DNA of 64,000 nucleotides from Ectobius pallidus. Taxonomy: Eukaryota > Arthropoda > Insecta > Blattodea > Ectobiidae. Of the stretch, positions 55,555 to 64,000 are shown in pieces. The notes under the pieces were generated by a model, which was not told the DNA's origin, ran no database searches, and saw nothing but the letters and a program-made list of their open reading frames with translations. Made by a program: the position numbers and the translations under genes. The DNA lies in the NCBI GenBank assembly GCA_964059195.1, contig CAXKWD010000007.1, positions 59,501,163-59,565,162 on the forward strand. Direction: 5' to 3'. Numbering within the stretch: position 1 is the stretch's first letter; each line of letters starts with the position of its first letter.

Positions 55555-56132
55555 CATCATCATCAGGATCTAAAGGCAATGCCTTGTTGTAGTAGCCATG
55601 TCTTCCTCTTCATCGCTGTTCTCTTTAGATTTTCGTATGACAGCACGTCCATATCCTTTATCATGTTTTTAATAAATGAATTTCTTGGACGTCCTCTTGA
55701 TTTCTTTCCCAGTATTTTCCCTTCAAAAATGTTAATGAGTAGACCATTGTGCCGAAATGTATGACCCACTAACTTTGCTCTTCTACTCTTAATTGAATTC
55801 AGAAGGGATCTCTCTTCCATCACTTCATTAAGCACTTCTTCATTTGTTTTCCTATCCACCCAACTCGTCTTTGTTAGCCTTCTCCATATCCACATTTCTG
55901 CTGCTTCTAGTTTCTTGGCTTCTGCTTTTCCTATTGTCCATGTTTCACATCCATAAGTTAATACACAACTTACAAATGTTTTGGCAAATTTTTTCCTTAC
56001 TTCCATGCTTAAATGGTTATTTGTGAGAAGATTCCTTTTGTTCTGAAATGCTTGTTTAGCCAGGTTTATTCTTCTCTTAATTTCTGTGTCACACTTGTTA
56101 AACTTATTGATAATGCTACCCAACTAAAGAAT
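55555..56132 (-). pseudogene. 5'-truncated RTE-like LINE insertion (C-terminal 186 codons)
   Basis: Open on the minus strand from 56123 to 55563: GSIINKFNKCDTEIKRRINL, TYGCETWTIGKAEAKKLEAA, EMWIWRRLTKTSW and GKKSRGRPRNSFIKNM, then WLLQQGIAFRS. This is the post-RT region of an RTE-like protein. The tail has (CATCAT) sequence on the plus strand at 55555-55566. TTTTATCAACT flanks both sides (55544-55554, 56133-56143), an 11-bp target duplication that shows a separate, truncated insertion. The open frame suggests it is fairly young. Confidence 0.85.
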
Positions 56133-56143
56133 TTTTATCAACT

Positions 56144-56747
56144 AAAGAAGGAATTTCTTTTTTGCATAGAAACTGTATATTGCATTACCTTTTTAAATTA
56201 CCGTCGAGATGAAGTCGCCTATACCATACAAAATATAATACAAAAAATAATGGTACCGGCTTTCTAGGATCTCTGTCACCCAACTAAGCACAATGTTTGT
56301 TTTAGTTGACTACTTCTGTACAATGTGCATTGATATAATCGAAACTGAAAAGCCATGTATGCCTCACTATATAAAGCTTTTAAATTGCACTTTAAAGACA
56401 AAACTTGTTTTCAATTCACTTGGAATGTTGAAATATGAGCCTTCAGCAGCCATTTTATTGTTTGGAAACAGTTTTTGAACGCAGCCATAGACGGCAGTTT
56501 AGATTGATTTGCATGGTAGAAAGTTGTCAAAGAAACATTCCTACATAAAGAAGAGTACAGAAATACAATGAAAACAATACCCTCTGGCCTTCCATAGCCT
56601 ACAAGTAAATTACAGATATGCAAAGTATAAAACCATGCTTCATGCCATTTTAACGTGCTATCTGATTCTTTTTCTTAAAGTATACAGAGTCCGTTTGCCA
56701 GTAGCAATTTAATTATCTCACATACCATTTCCATTTACTTGCGTTAG
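56144..56747. other. Stretch without recognisable gene
   Basis: AT-rich. Short frames only, none with a recognised motif. Confidence 0.4.
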
Positions 56748-56840
56748 TAAAATAAAACCAGGTAAGTTGATATAACAAAGTGCCAGTATGCTTTTTTTAA
56801 TCAGTGATAAACGCAATTATGATAGGCCCATGCAGAAAAG
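56748..56840 (-). repeat. Repeat T, isolated right-end fragment
   Basis: aacaaagtgccagtatgct near 56776 and its surroundings are the reverse complement of the right edge of modules B and C (catactggcactttgtt and cagtttacctgatttta), so a truncated inverted piece of the family lies here. Confidence 0.6.
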
Positions 56841-58090
56841 TTATTAAGTGCCAGTATAGTGCTTTATGATATTGTGTGTGGGGACGAAAAATATCTGTCC
56901 ATCCGTCCGTCCGTCTGTCCGTGTGTCTGTACGCACCATAACTCAAATACGCTTAAATACATTTATTACAATATTCCGCCTTAACCCCTAACATTTAACG
57001 TATTTTAATTCAAATACGCTTTTTCGGATTTTCATGAAACTAGGAAAACACATTTATAATGTCCATGGGAAGAACCCTATTGATATTGAACCAAATCGGT
57101 TCACCGGTACCGAAGTAATGCCCAATTTTATGCCTATTTTAATAGGCATTTAATAGAAAGGTGCCGTAACTCAAAACCGCTGTATCGCATGTTCATGAAA
57201 CTTGGTATACGCATTTATAACGTCTATGAGAAGTGCCCTATTAAATTTGAACGTAATCTGTTGACCGATATCGGAGTAAAACCCAATTTAGTGTATATTT
57301 TAAAGGCGCAATAACTCAAATACGTTTCATCGGATTTTTATGAAACTTCGTATACATATTTATAATGTCCACGGGAAGACGTCTATTGATATTCGACCAA
57401 GTCGGTTGGCCAGTACCGGAATGATGCCCAATTTAGTGCCTTTTGTGTTAATATATAAGAAGTCGCGATAACTCAAATATGCTTTATTGGATTTTCCTGA
57501 AACTTTGTATACCCATTTATAATGTACATGGAAGAGGTCTACTGATATTGGACCAAATCGGTAGACCGGTACCGGAGTGAAACCCAATTTAGTGTCTATT
57601 TTAAAGACGCAGTAACTCAAATACGCTTTACCGGATTTTTATGAAATTTGGTATACACATTTATAATGTCCATGGGAAGACGTCTATTGATATTGGATAA
57701 AATCGGTTGACCTGTTTCGGAGTAATGCTCAATTTAGTGCCTATTTTATGGTAATATACGTATTCGAAAGAATTTATGAAATGCAAATCAGTTATCATGA
57801 CAACATAGTCAATTGTTTTACTGTGATCTTATAAGGCTTTGGCAATTAAAATATAGTTAGCTAAGACAAATAACACCATTGCTTTACATGCGCTTATCCA
57901 ACTAGACCGTTCAACTGACCCAGGTGGCTTAGATGGTAACATCTTGGCCTCACATTCTGGAGTTCCATGGTTCAAATCCCGAAACCGGCCAATTTGACTT
58001 TTTTTGTATTATGCATGTCATAATTGCAATCATAACTGATTAAACAAAAACATACTGGCACTTTGTTACATCAGTTTACCTGATTTTATT
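56841..58090 (+). repeat. Repeat T, module C with tandem units and tRNA-like segment
   Basis: Same layout as module B: ttattaagtgccagtatagt start, pyrimidine-rich gtccgtccgtctgtc run, tandem units with aactcaaatacgc starts from 56940 to 57615, a unique part, and a tRNA-like part. The end is catactggcactttg near 58051. One unit contains an extra insert of about 60 bp (56956-57015). Confidence 0.75.
57921..57990 (+). other. tRNA-like Pol III box pair, second copy
   Basis: ggtggcttagatggt (57923-57937) and ggttcaaatcc (57969-57979), homologous to 55011-55080. The A box has decayed by two bases relative to that copy. Confidence 0.5.
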
Positions 58091-58137
58091 TTTGTAATAG
58101 ATCTCCGAGTTAAACTCCAAAAACAAAATGCGCTGGC

Positions 58138-58176
<39 letters not shown>
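58138..58176. repeat. (AAT)n microsatellite
   Basis: About 13 uninterrupted AAT units. Confidence 0.95.
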
Positions 58177-58177
<1 letters not shown>

Positions 58178-58592
58178 CAATAGGCCTACGATTCGCTGAT
58201 ATGTCTGTTTTAAGTTTAAAGCAGCCTTAAAGGTTATGAATGAATAAAAAGTCAATATGAAAACTGTCAGGAATTACATTAGGTATATTGCTGCACAGGA
58301 ACGAATATGAAAAATACTCACATTAAAATGTAGCCTAATGTAAATATCAGTAGCCTACTTATCCATAGAATGCACAATATAATATCAATATTCAACGGCT
58401 AGTTGTTATAAATCTTTTATTTACATTATTTAAATTATTATTTAGCCCACACTGGCATCTTTATGAAGAAACAAATCAATCAAGGCTGCTAACAATATCA
58501 ATATACGATTGGCAATTTGTTACGTTATTTTAATATACCCAGGTATAGCCTAGTGGGCTATGGAAGAATATTCATTACAAAATTAATATTGA

Positions 58593-59110
58593 TATACTCG
58601 TTATTTCGGTACTGACCAACCGATTTAGCCTATATTCAATAGGTTTGTACCCAAGAACGTCATAAATTCGTATACCTAGTTTCATGAAAATCCGATAAAG
58701 CGTATTTGAGTTATCCGCGACTTTGTTATATATTACCATAAAAAGGCACTAAATTGGGCATTATTCCGGTACCGGCCAACTGATTTGCTCCAATATGAAA
58801 AAAACTTATTTCCATGGGCATTATAAATTTGTATACCAAGTTTCATGAAAATCCGATAAAGCGTATTTGAGTTATCGCGCCTTTAAAATAGACACTAAAT
58901 TGGGTTTTACTCCGGTAAACCGATTTGGTCCAATATCAATAGGGTTCTTCCCATGAACATTATAAATGTGTATAGGCCAAGTTTCATTGAAATCCGATTA
59001 AGCGTAATTGAGTTATCGCGCGTAAAGACACACAGACGGACGGACAGACGAACAGACATTTTCCCGTCCCCACACACAATCTCATAAAGTACCATACTGG
59101 CACTTAATAA
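58593..59110 (-). repeat. Repeat T, module D (inverted orientation)
   Basis: Reverse-orientation array like module A, ending ctcataaagtaccatactgg and cacttaataa at 59110. With module C it forms an inverted pair enclosing 56841-59110, whose outer dodecamers ttattaagtgcc and ggcacttaataa are perfectly complementary. Confidence 0.8.
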
Positions 59111-61160
59111 ATTGTACATTTAAATCTTTAAGAAAGCGTAGTTTGAAGCGCAATTATTACTAGACAAGTAAATCGCTATTAATGGATTAAAGGAGAGGTG
59201 CAGGAGATACAGGGTAGGTACAGCACAGGGTTGTAAAAATCACATTTCATTTTAACTGTTTTAAACGTGATAGCTAAGGTGACAAATTGCTGCAACCGGC
59301 ATCGCCATTGAGAATAACTATGAAGGTGATTCCTTCGTCGAAATCAATGAACCAGGAGACGCTTGGAGATGAGGAAAAAATTACTCGCGAGGGCAGTACA
59401 GAAGTTGGTTTTGAAGCAGAACATTTGGGAATATGGAATTTCCAGAAGCTCATAGATTGCGTTTTCGGTACCGCGTTTTCATATTTTTATTGGAAGTCCG
59501 CATCGCGTTGTATTAAAAGCATAGTTTCGTTGACACAATGAGACCTCGTGACAGATTGTGGGATGTATTTGATATGATAAATGTCGTCAGAAAAAATTCA
59601 ATAAAGCAAAAACACTGAGAAAATACTGCGTAAAACATATCATTTCTCGCTGCCTTCACTTACGTAAATATCTCATGGAGTGTACATTGTGTCCACAGTC
59701 TATGAAACATACAATTTCTTCGTATTAGGCTATGTAGTACGAAAGGAAATTCGAGGCTATTGCAAGTTAAAAGTAAAGTATTTTTGTTGGGCCATTATTG
59801 TATGATGACTGTTCTAACCCTGCAGAGTTGCTGCAAACTATAGGCCTACCATCTTCAACACCGGTCACTACATTAACTGATGAGAAGCGGATGGGAAGTT
59901 TACGCTAACATATCTGAAAAAATCCTAATCAAGGTGAATTTGACTCGCCAAAATTCGGCTTGTGCTGCACCACTCAAATAAGCCCAAACTCAGTTTCCTC
60001 CTTCACACCAGTCGAATCCGGTTCGTTCCGCCTTGATGCAAGTTCATACTTGATTCAGCCGGTTAGAATCTTCTTCTTTTTGTCAGTCAAGAATCAAAAA
60101 CAAACTTGACATTAAATACATACTGTGCCGATTTTTTTCATTAATAGTTTAATGAGACAAATTGCAAGTCTTTATTCTGTTGTGGTATGGTTTCTATAAT
60201 TTGAATCCCGTTTCGAGATTTCAAGTCCCATCAAATGAAACAGTATTACAAACAGTTTACCACTGATTCAAAAATTATTGTAGAATTTCTTCTCGTCGTT
60301 CTGAATGGTAGGATGTAAATGGTAAAGCTGGCCTTTTTTTCTATTTATTTAATGAATCCTCAACCTGCACTTTTTTATTACGTCGTTGTTTTCTACGAAA
60401 TACTATTGTGTTAGTTATAACTGGAAATTAAAAAACAACTAAGAGAAGGTTAGGGAAAAAGGAGAGAGGATTTGGTTCTTACTGACTTGGTGTGAAAGTA
60501 CGGAGATCGCCATCAGATTCGCTTTGATTTACCTTCGGATTGATGCTGATTGATAGATTCGTTTAGTATGAAGGGAGCTTTAGGTGAGAGATTTCCAATC
60601 AAACCAAATGCTGGAGGGTCATTTTCAAGAAAATTCATTCTGGCTATGAGCCACCTGCACTACTTACACTGATACGGTTTTATAAGGTCCGCAAGGAGAG
60701 GTGCGGTATTAATTAGTACATTCAAGGAACTAAATGCAATAGATATATTAGAATATGTTAAATATATATAATGAAATATGTTTAATAGATGGAGAAAAGT
60801 TGTTTTCACTGTAGGAAGGCGGCATATTGCGAATTTGAGGCAGTAGAGAGCCTTGGGTTCGTGATATTCTTTGAAGGGCTGTGTTTTCGAGCGGGTGGCG
60901 GCTGTACAAATGTCCGACACAACTTTCAAAAGGAGAGTTATTGCACCAGGCCGACGAAAATTGAGAGTTTAGTTAAAATTATGGAAGGGGGAGTGTTTTC
61001 ACTTAGAAAAGATTTCACCATCATAAAGTTTTGTATAGGCTCATTAAGACGTATTTCATACATGCCAAATTGTAGTTCTGTGGAAAGCAACGCGAAAGTA
61101 GACAATGCTTCTATGACAATGCTGTAAATTCATTCAAGAATATACCGGGGGAAAGTAAAG
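59111..61160. other. Two kilobases without recognisable gene
   Basis: Open frames of 84 codons (59287) and 112 codons (60789) have no motif I recognise and weak coding character. No repeat partner inside the window was noticed. Possibly unique intergenic or intronic host DNA. Confidence 0.4.
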
Positions 61161-61163
61161 ACA

Positions 61164-61634
61164 TGTGATCTTTTTCCAACCAATCACACATAAGGAAAGA
61201 TGGTCAGATTATGGGGGAGCTGATAAAAATTTTTTGAAGTAATCGAGGGAAATAGGACTGTTCGCTTGTACCTTGACGGGGGAAGTACTGTATGTGCACT
61301 ATTCGCCAAATAATACTGTTCGCTTGTACCTTGACGGGGGAAGTAAGTGCTTAAGAGAAAGTGAGAACAATGTTCGTAAAATAATACTGTTTGCTTGTAT
61401 CTTGAAGTGGCTACTAATATGTGCTTGTGCAAAGGGACTCGTGCCCTGTTTAAGTAAAAATAAATATGTGTGTTGTTTATCAGACTAAAGGAGTGTTTAC
61501 TGGTATTTCTTGTGCTCTGTGGTTCACACCTTGGGAGGGAGTAAACAGACTGCTGGGCACGACTGGCTGCCGGGGAAACAACGGGTCTCTGTAAAGAAAA
61601 TTTGGTGAGTTACCGATCCTTGGATCATTCCTCA
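61164..61634 (+). repeat. LTR-like region with tandem motifs (candidate solo or orphan LTR)
   Basis: Three copies of a motif like actgttcgcttgtaccttga begin at 61257, 61315 and 61386, as enhancer repeats do in U3 regions. An AATAAA follows at 61459. The segment ends ...cctca, 2 nt before TGGCGCCCAAT (61637). The left boundary is guessed from a TGTG start. No gag or pol follows and no second LTR is seen, so this is a suggestion only. Confidence 0.3.
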
Positions 61635-61636
61635 CC

Positions 61637-61647
61637 TGGCGCCCAAT
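61637..61647 (+). promoter_or_regulatory. Primer-binding-site-like motif
   Basis: TGGCGCCCAAT matches the start of the tRNA-Lys-type primer sites of many LTR elements and sits 2 nt after a CA dinucleotide. The context is otherwise unsupported. Confidence 0.3.
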
Positions 61648-61649
61648 AA

Positions 61650-63435
61650 GAGACTAATTCGCACCCCCTTTACATGCGCTGCTTAATTAAAAAGGCAGAG
61701 GCAGCGGAAGTGAGAGAGCGAAAACCGTTGCAACACCTCATGTTATGGTCGGAGAGTTTGTTGAATAAACAATACATCGTTTGGTTTAGATATATTCCAT
61801 GCTTTTAGTATATGAAGATCATTGGGTTTAGGCAGTCAGGTTTAATTATTGTAATATGAAACATGTAATTAAGGCATAGAAGATATCTGTAAGTATATAA
61901 CATTAATGCTCTGTCTATAGGCCTACATATACTGATATAAACAATCCAACCATTTGTATAATATGATATCAGAACATAGAACGTAGACATTTTCAGTTTT
62001 AAAGCTGATAAATATCGTGCGTAAGTTCATACGAATTCTGACTCTAGTAATCTGCGTATGTGTACGTTTATTTATTTATTTACTCTGCCAACTACAGGAA
62101 TAAATCCCAATTAAATTTGGCGTAGTTTCGCCAATACGTGTTGTACAATATAAAAATAGAATACAATAAATGAATGTATGAGGATAAAGAAGAAGATACA
62201 TGATTGATTTGTAATAACTACAATTAATTTAACAAGACAATCTAAAAACTAAGCCGAATCATATGGAATATATAACATTTTATGAAGAAATCCTATGTAC
62301 TGATTTAATGATAAGTCAAAATCCAGAAGAGCATTTTGAAGTCATAGAGAATTATATTGTTTACATATTTGAATTAAAGATTAACATTCTAAAATGTTTT
62401 ACTTAATGACAGGAATATATAACAATTCCTTAAATTTAATTGTATTACATTAAATTTAATACTTTTAAAAGTTCATTACTATCAGTTATACCATTGATAA
62501 TTTTATATAAGAATAACTGTTGCGCTACCAACCTTCTACCAAGTAGAGTAACAAAATTAAATTCATTTAATAAAGTATTATAAGAAATTTATCAATTAAA
62601 GCAGATCTACCATTTTTTTAAAATGCAAATATCGAAGAAAACTCTTCTGAATTTTTCCTATGAAAATCATAAAGAATTTACCTGAAAACAATTATACGTT
62701 ATGGACATGTATTGAAGCCCATAGAAAATACACACATGACTTTTACATATCGAAACATACCTTAAAGCCACAGCAGTTTACTTTTAATCCCGAATTCAGA
62801 GGTATTAGGCCTACTGGTACGTTTTAATGAGGATTAACACAAATTGAAACATAATATTACCATCATCTCCCATGTGTTATTATAATCGCCACATGAACGA
62901 ACTGCAAGCTCTGGAATATGAACTCCATTAATGATATCTTCATTAGCGCAGGAAGGATACAAAAATAACATTGTTTTTCAGTGGTTTAAAACCGAAACAA
63001 GCTAGGTAGAGAACACATCAAAGTTGACTAGCTTTATACTTTGCTATGATAAAAATATGTAATCTTGGGTTATTCATTGTACGAATACTCACGGGTACTG
63101 GCAGACTATCAAGTGTTATTTTAAGGTTAAACTGTAATAGCTTGTTACATCTTCCCTTATTAAAACTACATACGACAGAAATCTAGAGTTCGAAAATATA
63201 GTTGATGAAATATATCTTGATATCTAGCTTGATAGGCCCGCTACAGAATTCCGGGCATCTAGATTTTTAAAAATATAAAAAGAGGCATCTGCTAATTCAC
63301 TTTCATTTGTCTAGGTAAACGTTAAATCCAAAGGGCATATTTGAAAAGCAACCACAGGATTTCATATTATCATTCACTGGATCATTCTCGAAATATTTCT
63401 ATTTGTTTGTTCAAGTTTATGTTCTTACTTCACCC
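61650..63435. other. AT-rich stretch without recognisable gene
   Basis: Only short frames. A ttatttatttatttactctg block near 62068 is reminiscent of low-complexity 3' ends of LINEs but cannot be assigned. Confidence 0.4.
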
Positions 63436-63439
63436 ACAG

Positions 63440-63959
63440 AGCAACAAGTACTCAATCATTCCTCACTGCCTTGAAGCAGGTTGTGATGTCTCAAGTAAGA
63501 TTGGAACAAAACCATATACACTAAAAGCATCGCCAGAAACTTTACTACTTCGATTTGCAGAAGATAATACTCTGTCTGAAAAAACACTCTACAAAGCAGA
63601 GAAATACCTTTTTCATCAAAGTGTTAGACATATGAACTTCGTTATTCATTACACAAGTAGAGCTACCCTCATCTTTTTCAATAAGAAATGGACATAATCG
63701 AGGATGCTTTTTTGTTTTATGGGAATTCTTAAACCTATCAAAAATCTGTTTTCCTTTCACAAGCCTGCCGCTGACAGATTATGGATGGTGCGAAGATGCA
63801 AATGGTGTGCTAAAACCAGATCTCTGCCTTAACAAAATGCCTTCTGAACTATTAATACAGTGCAGTTGTAGAGCATGTGCTTCTAGTAGGTGTAAATGTA
63901 AATTGCAATATTTGACAGGCACAGAGTATTGCAAATGTGGTGAACAATGTTACAGATAG
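63440..63959 (+). pseudogene. Cysteine-rich repeat-encoded protein, C-terminal part
   Basis: The first segment reads NKYSIIPHCLEAGCDVSSKI, then KASPETLLLRFAEDNTLSEK, with a GCD-SSKIGTK motif. After frame disruption around 63600-63760 the C-terminus reads LPLTDYGWCEDANG, then LNKMPSELLIQCSCRACASS, RCKCKLQYLTGTEYCKCGEQ and CYR before the stop at 63957. A GCD-T/S-S motif followed by a YGW and a CxC-type cysteine cluster is typical of an abundant uncharacterised insect protein family that behaves like a repeat. I do not know its biochemical role. The middle part is degenerate, so it is probably a pseudogene. Confidence 0.5.
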
Positions 63960-64000
63960 ACTGAGAAAAAATTATGCTAGTTTTATACTCACAGTCTAGG

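Noticed and set aside
60789..61127. 112-codon Cys-containing frame as a host gene
   Set aside because: No recognisable domain, no repeat of the cysteine spacing, and no splice context I can support.
1..64000. CRISPR arrays, operons, bacterial or organellar DNA
   Set aside because: No regularly spaced short repeats with unique spacers. All coding relics are eukaryotic transposable-element families.

Overview
The window looks like gene-poor DNA from a large arthropod genome, most likely an insect. My impression from the LINE protein families is a cockroach or termite (Blattodea), but nothing in the sequence proves this. I recognise no host protein-coding gene, no rRNA and no credible functional tRNA. 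Almost everything I can identify is transposable element (TE) sequence, much of it nested. Many insertion junctions can be read to the base because the target-site duplications (TSDs) survive.

Left part (1-20.4 kb). An old repeat (1-1563) is followed by a minus-strand RTE-like LINE (called LINE-B here). It is broken up by a decayed element carrying a Myb/SANT-like gene remnant and by two direct copies of an unnamed repeat, one inserted with a TTTTTAAA duplication. A second LINE-B copy (plus strand, about 6.86-8.67 kb, resuming at 19.95-20.35 kb) is split by another LINE (LINE-C). LINE-C was itself hit by a complete BEL/Pao LTR element (9427-16152, TSD ATATT, 920-bp LTRs) and by a hAT-type element (16248-19804, TSD CATGCACA). 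The BEL element has an open 1392-codon gag-pol frame but lacks the RT catalytic motif A and the integrase core, so it should depend on a helper.

Middle part (20.6-35.2 kb). This is a three-layer nest. A second RTE-like LINE (LINE-A) is interrupted by a DNA transposon (22861-33256, TSD AAAT, matching terminal inverted repeats). That transposon's transposase-like gene is in turn interrupted by a 7.1-kb LTR element (24016-31108, TSD ATGC). The LTR element has 2.62-kb, almost identical LTRs around a 1.85-kb interior with no recognisable protein. It is LARD-like and apparently very young.

Right-centre (35.2-53 kb). A nearly complete R1-like LINE (35541-40645, 13-bp TSD, ORF1 open, ORF2 with one in-frame stop) sits in an unnamed repeat that recurs at 42.4-43.7 kb. 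A dead Tc1/mariner-superfamily transposase gene (DUF4817-type) follows. Next comes a minus-strand I-like LINE with RNase H, interrupted by a complete but mutated CsRn1-like Ty3/gypsy element (45818-50240, TSD TATG).

Right end (53-64 kb). Four related repeat modules have inverted ends reading AAGTGCCAGTAT, internal tandem units of about 145-160 bp, and in two cases a tRNA-like Pol III box pair. A small 5'-truncated RTE insertion with an 11-bp duplication lies between them. After a mostly featureless 59-63 kb stretch, with one LTR-like region ending in a primer-binding-site-like motif, the window closes on the cysteine-rich C-terminus of a repeat-encoded protein.
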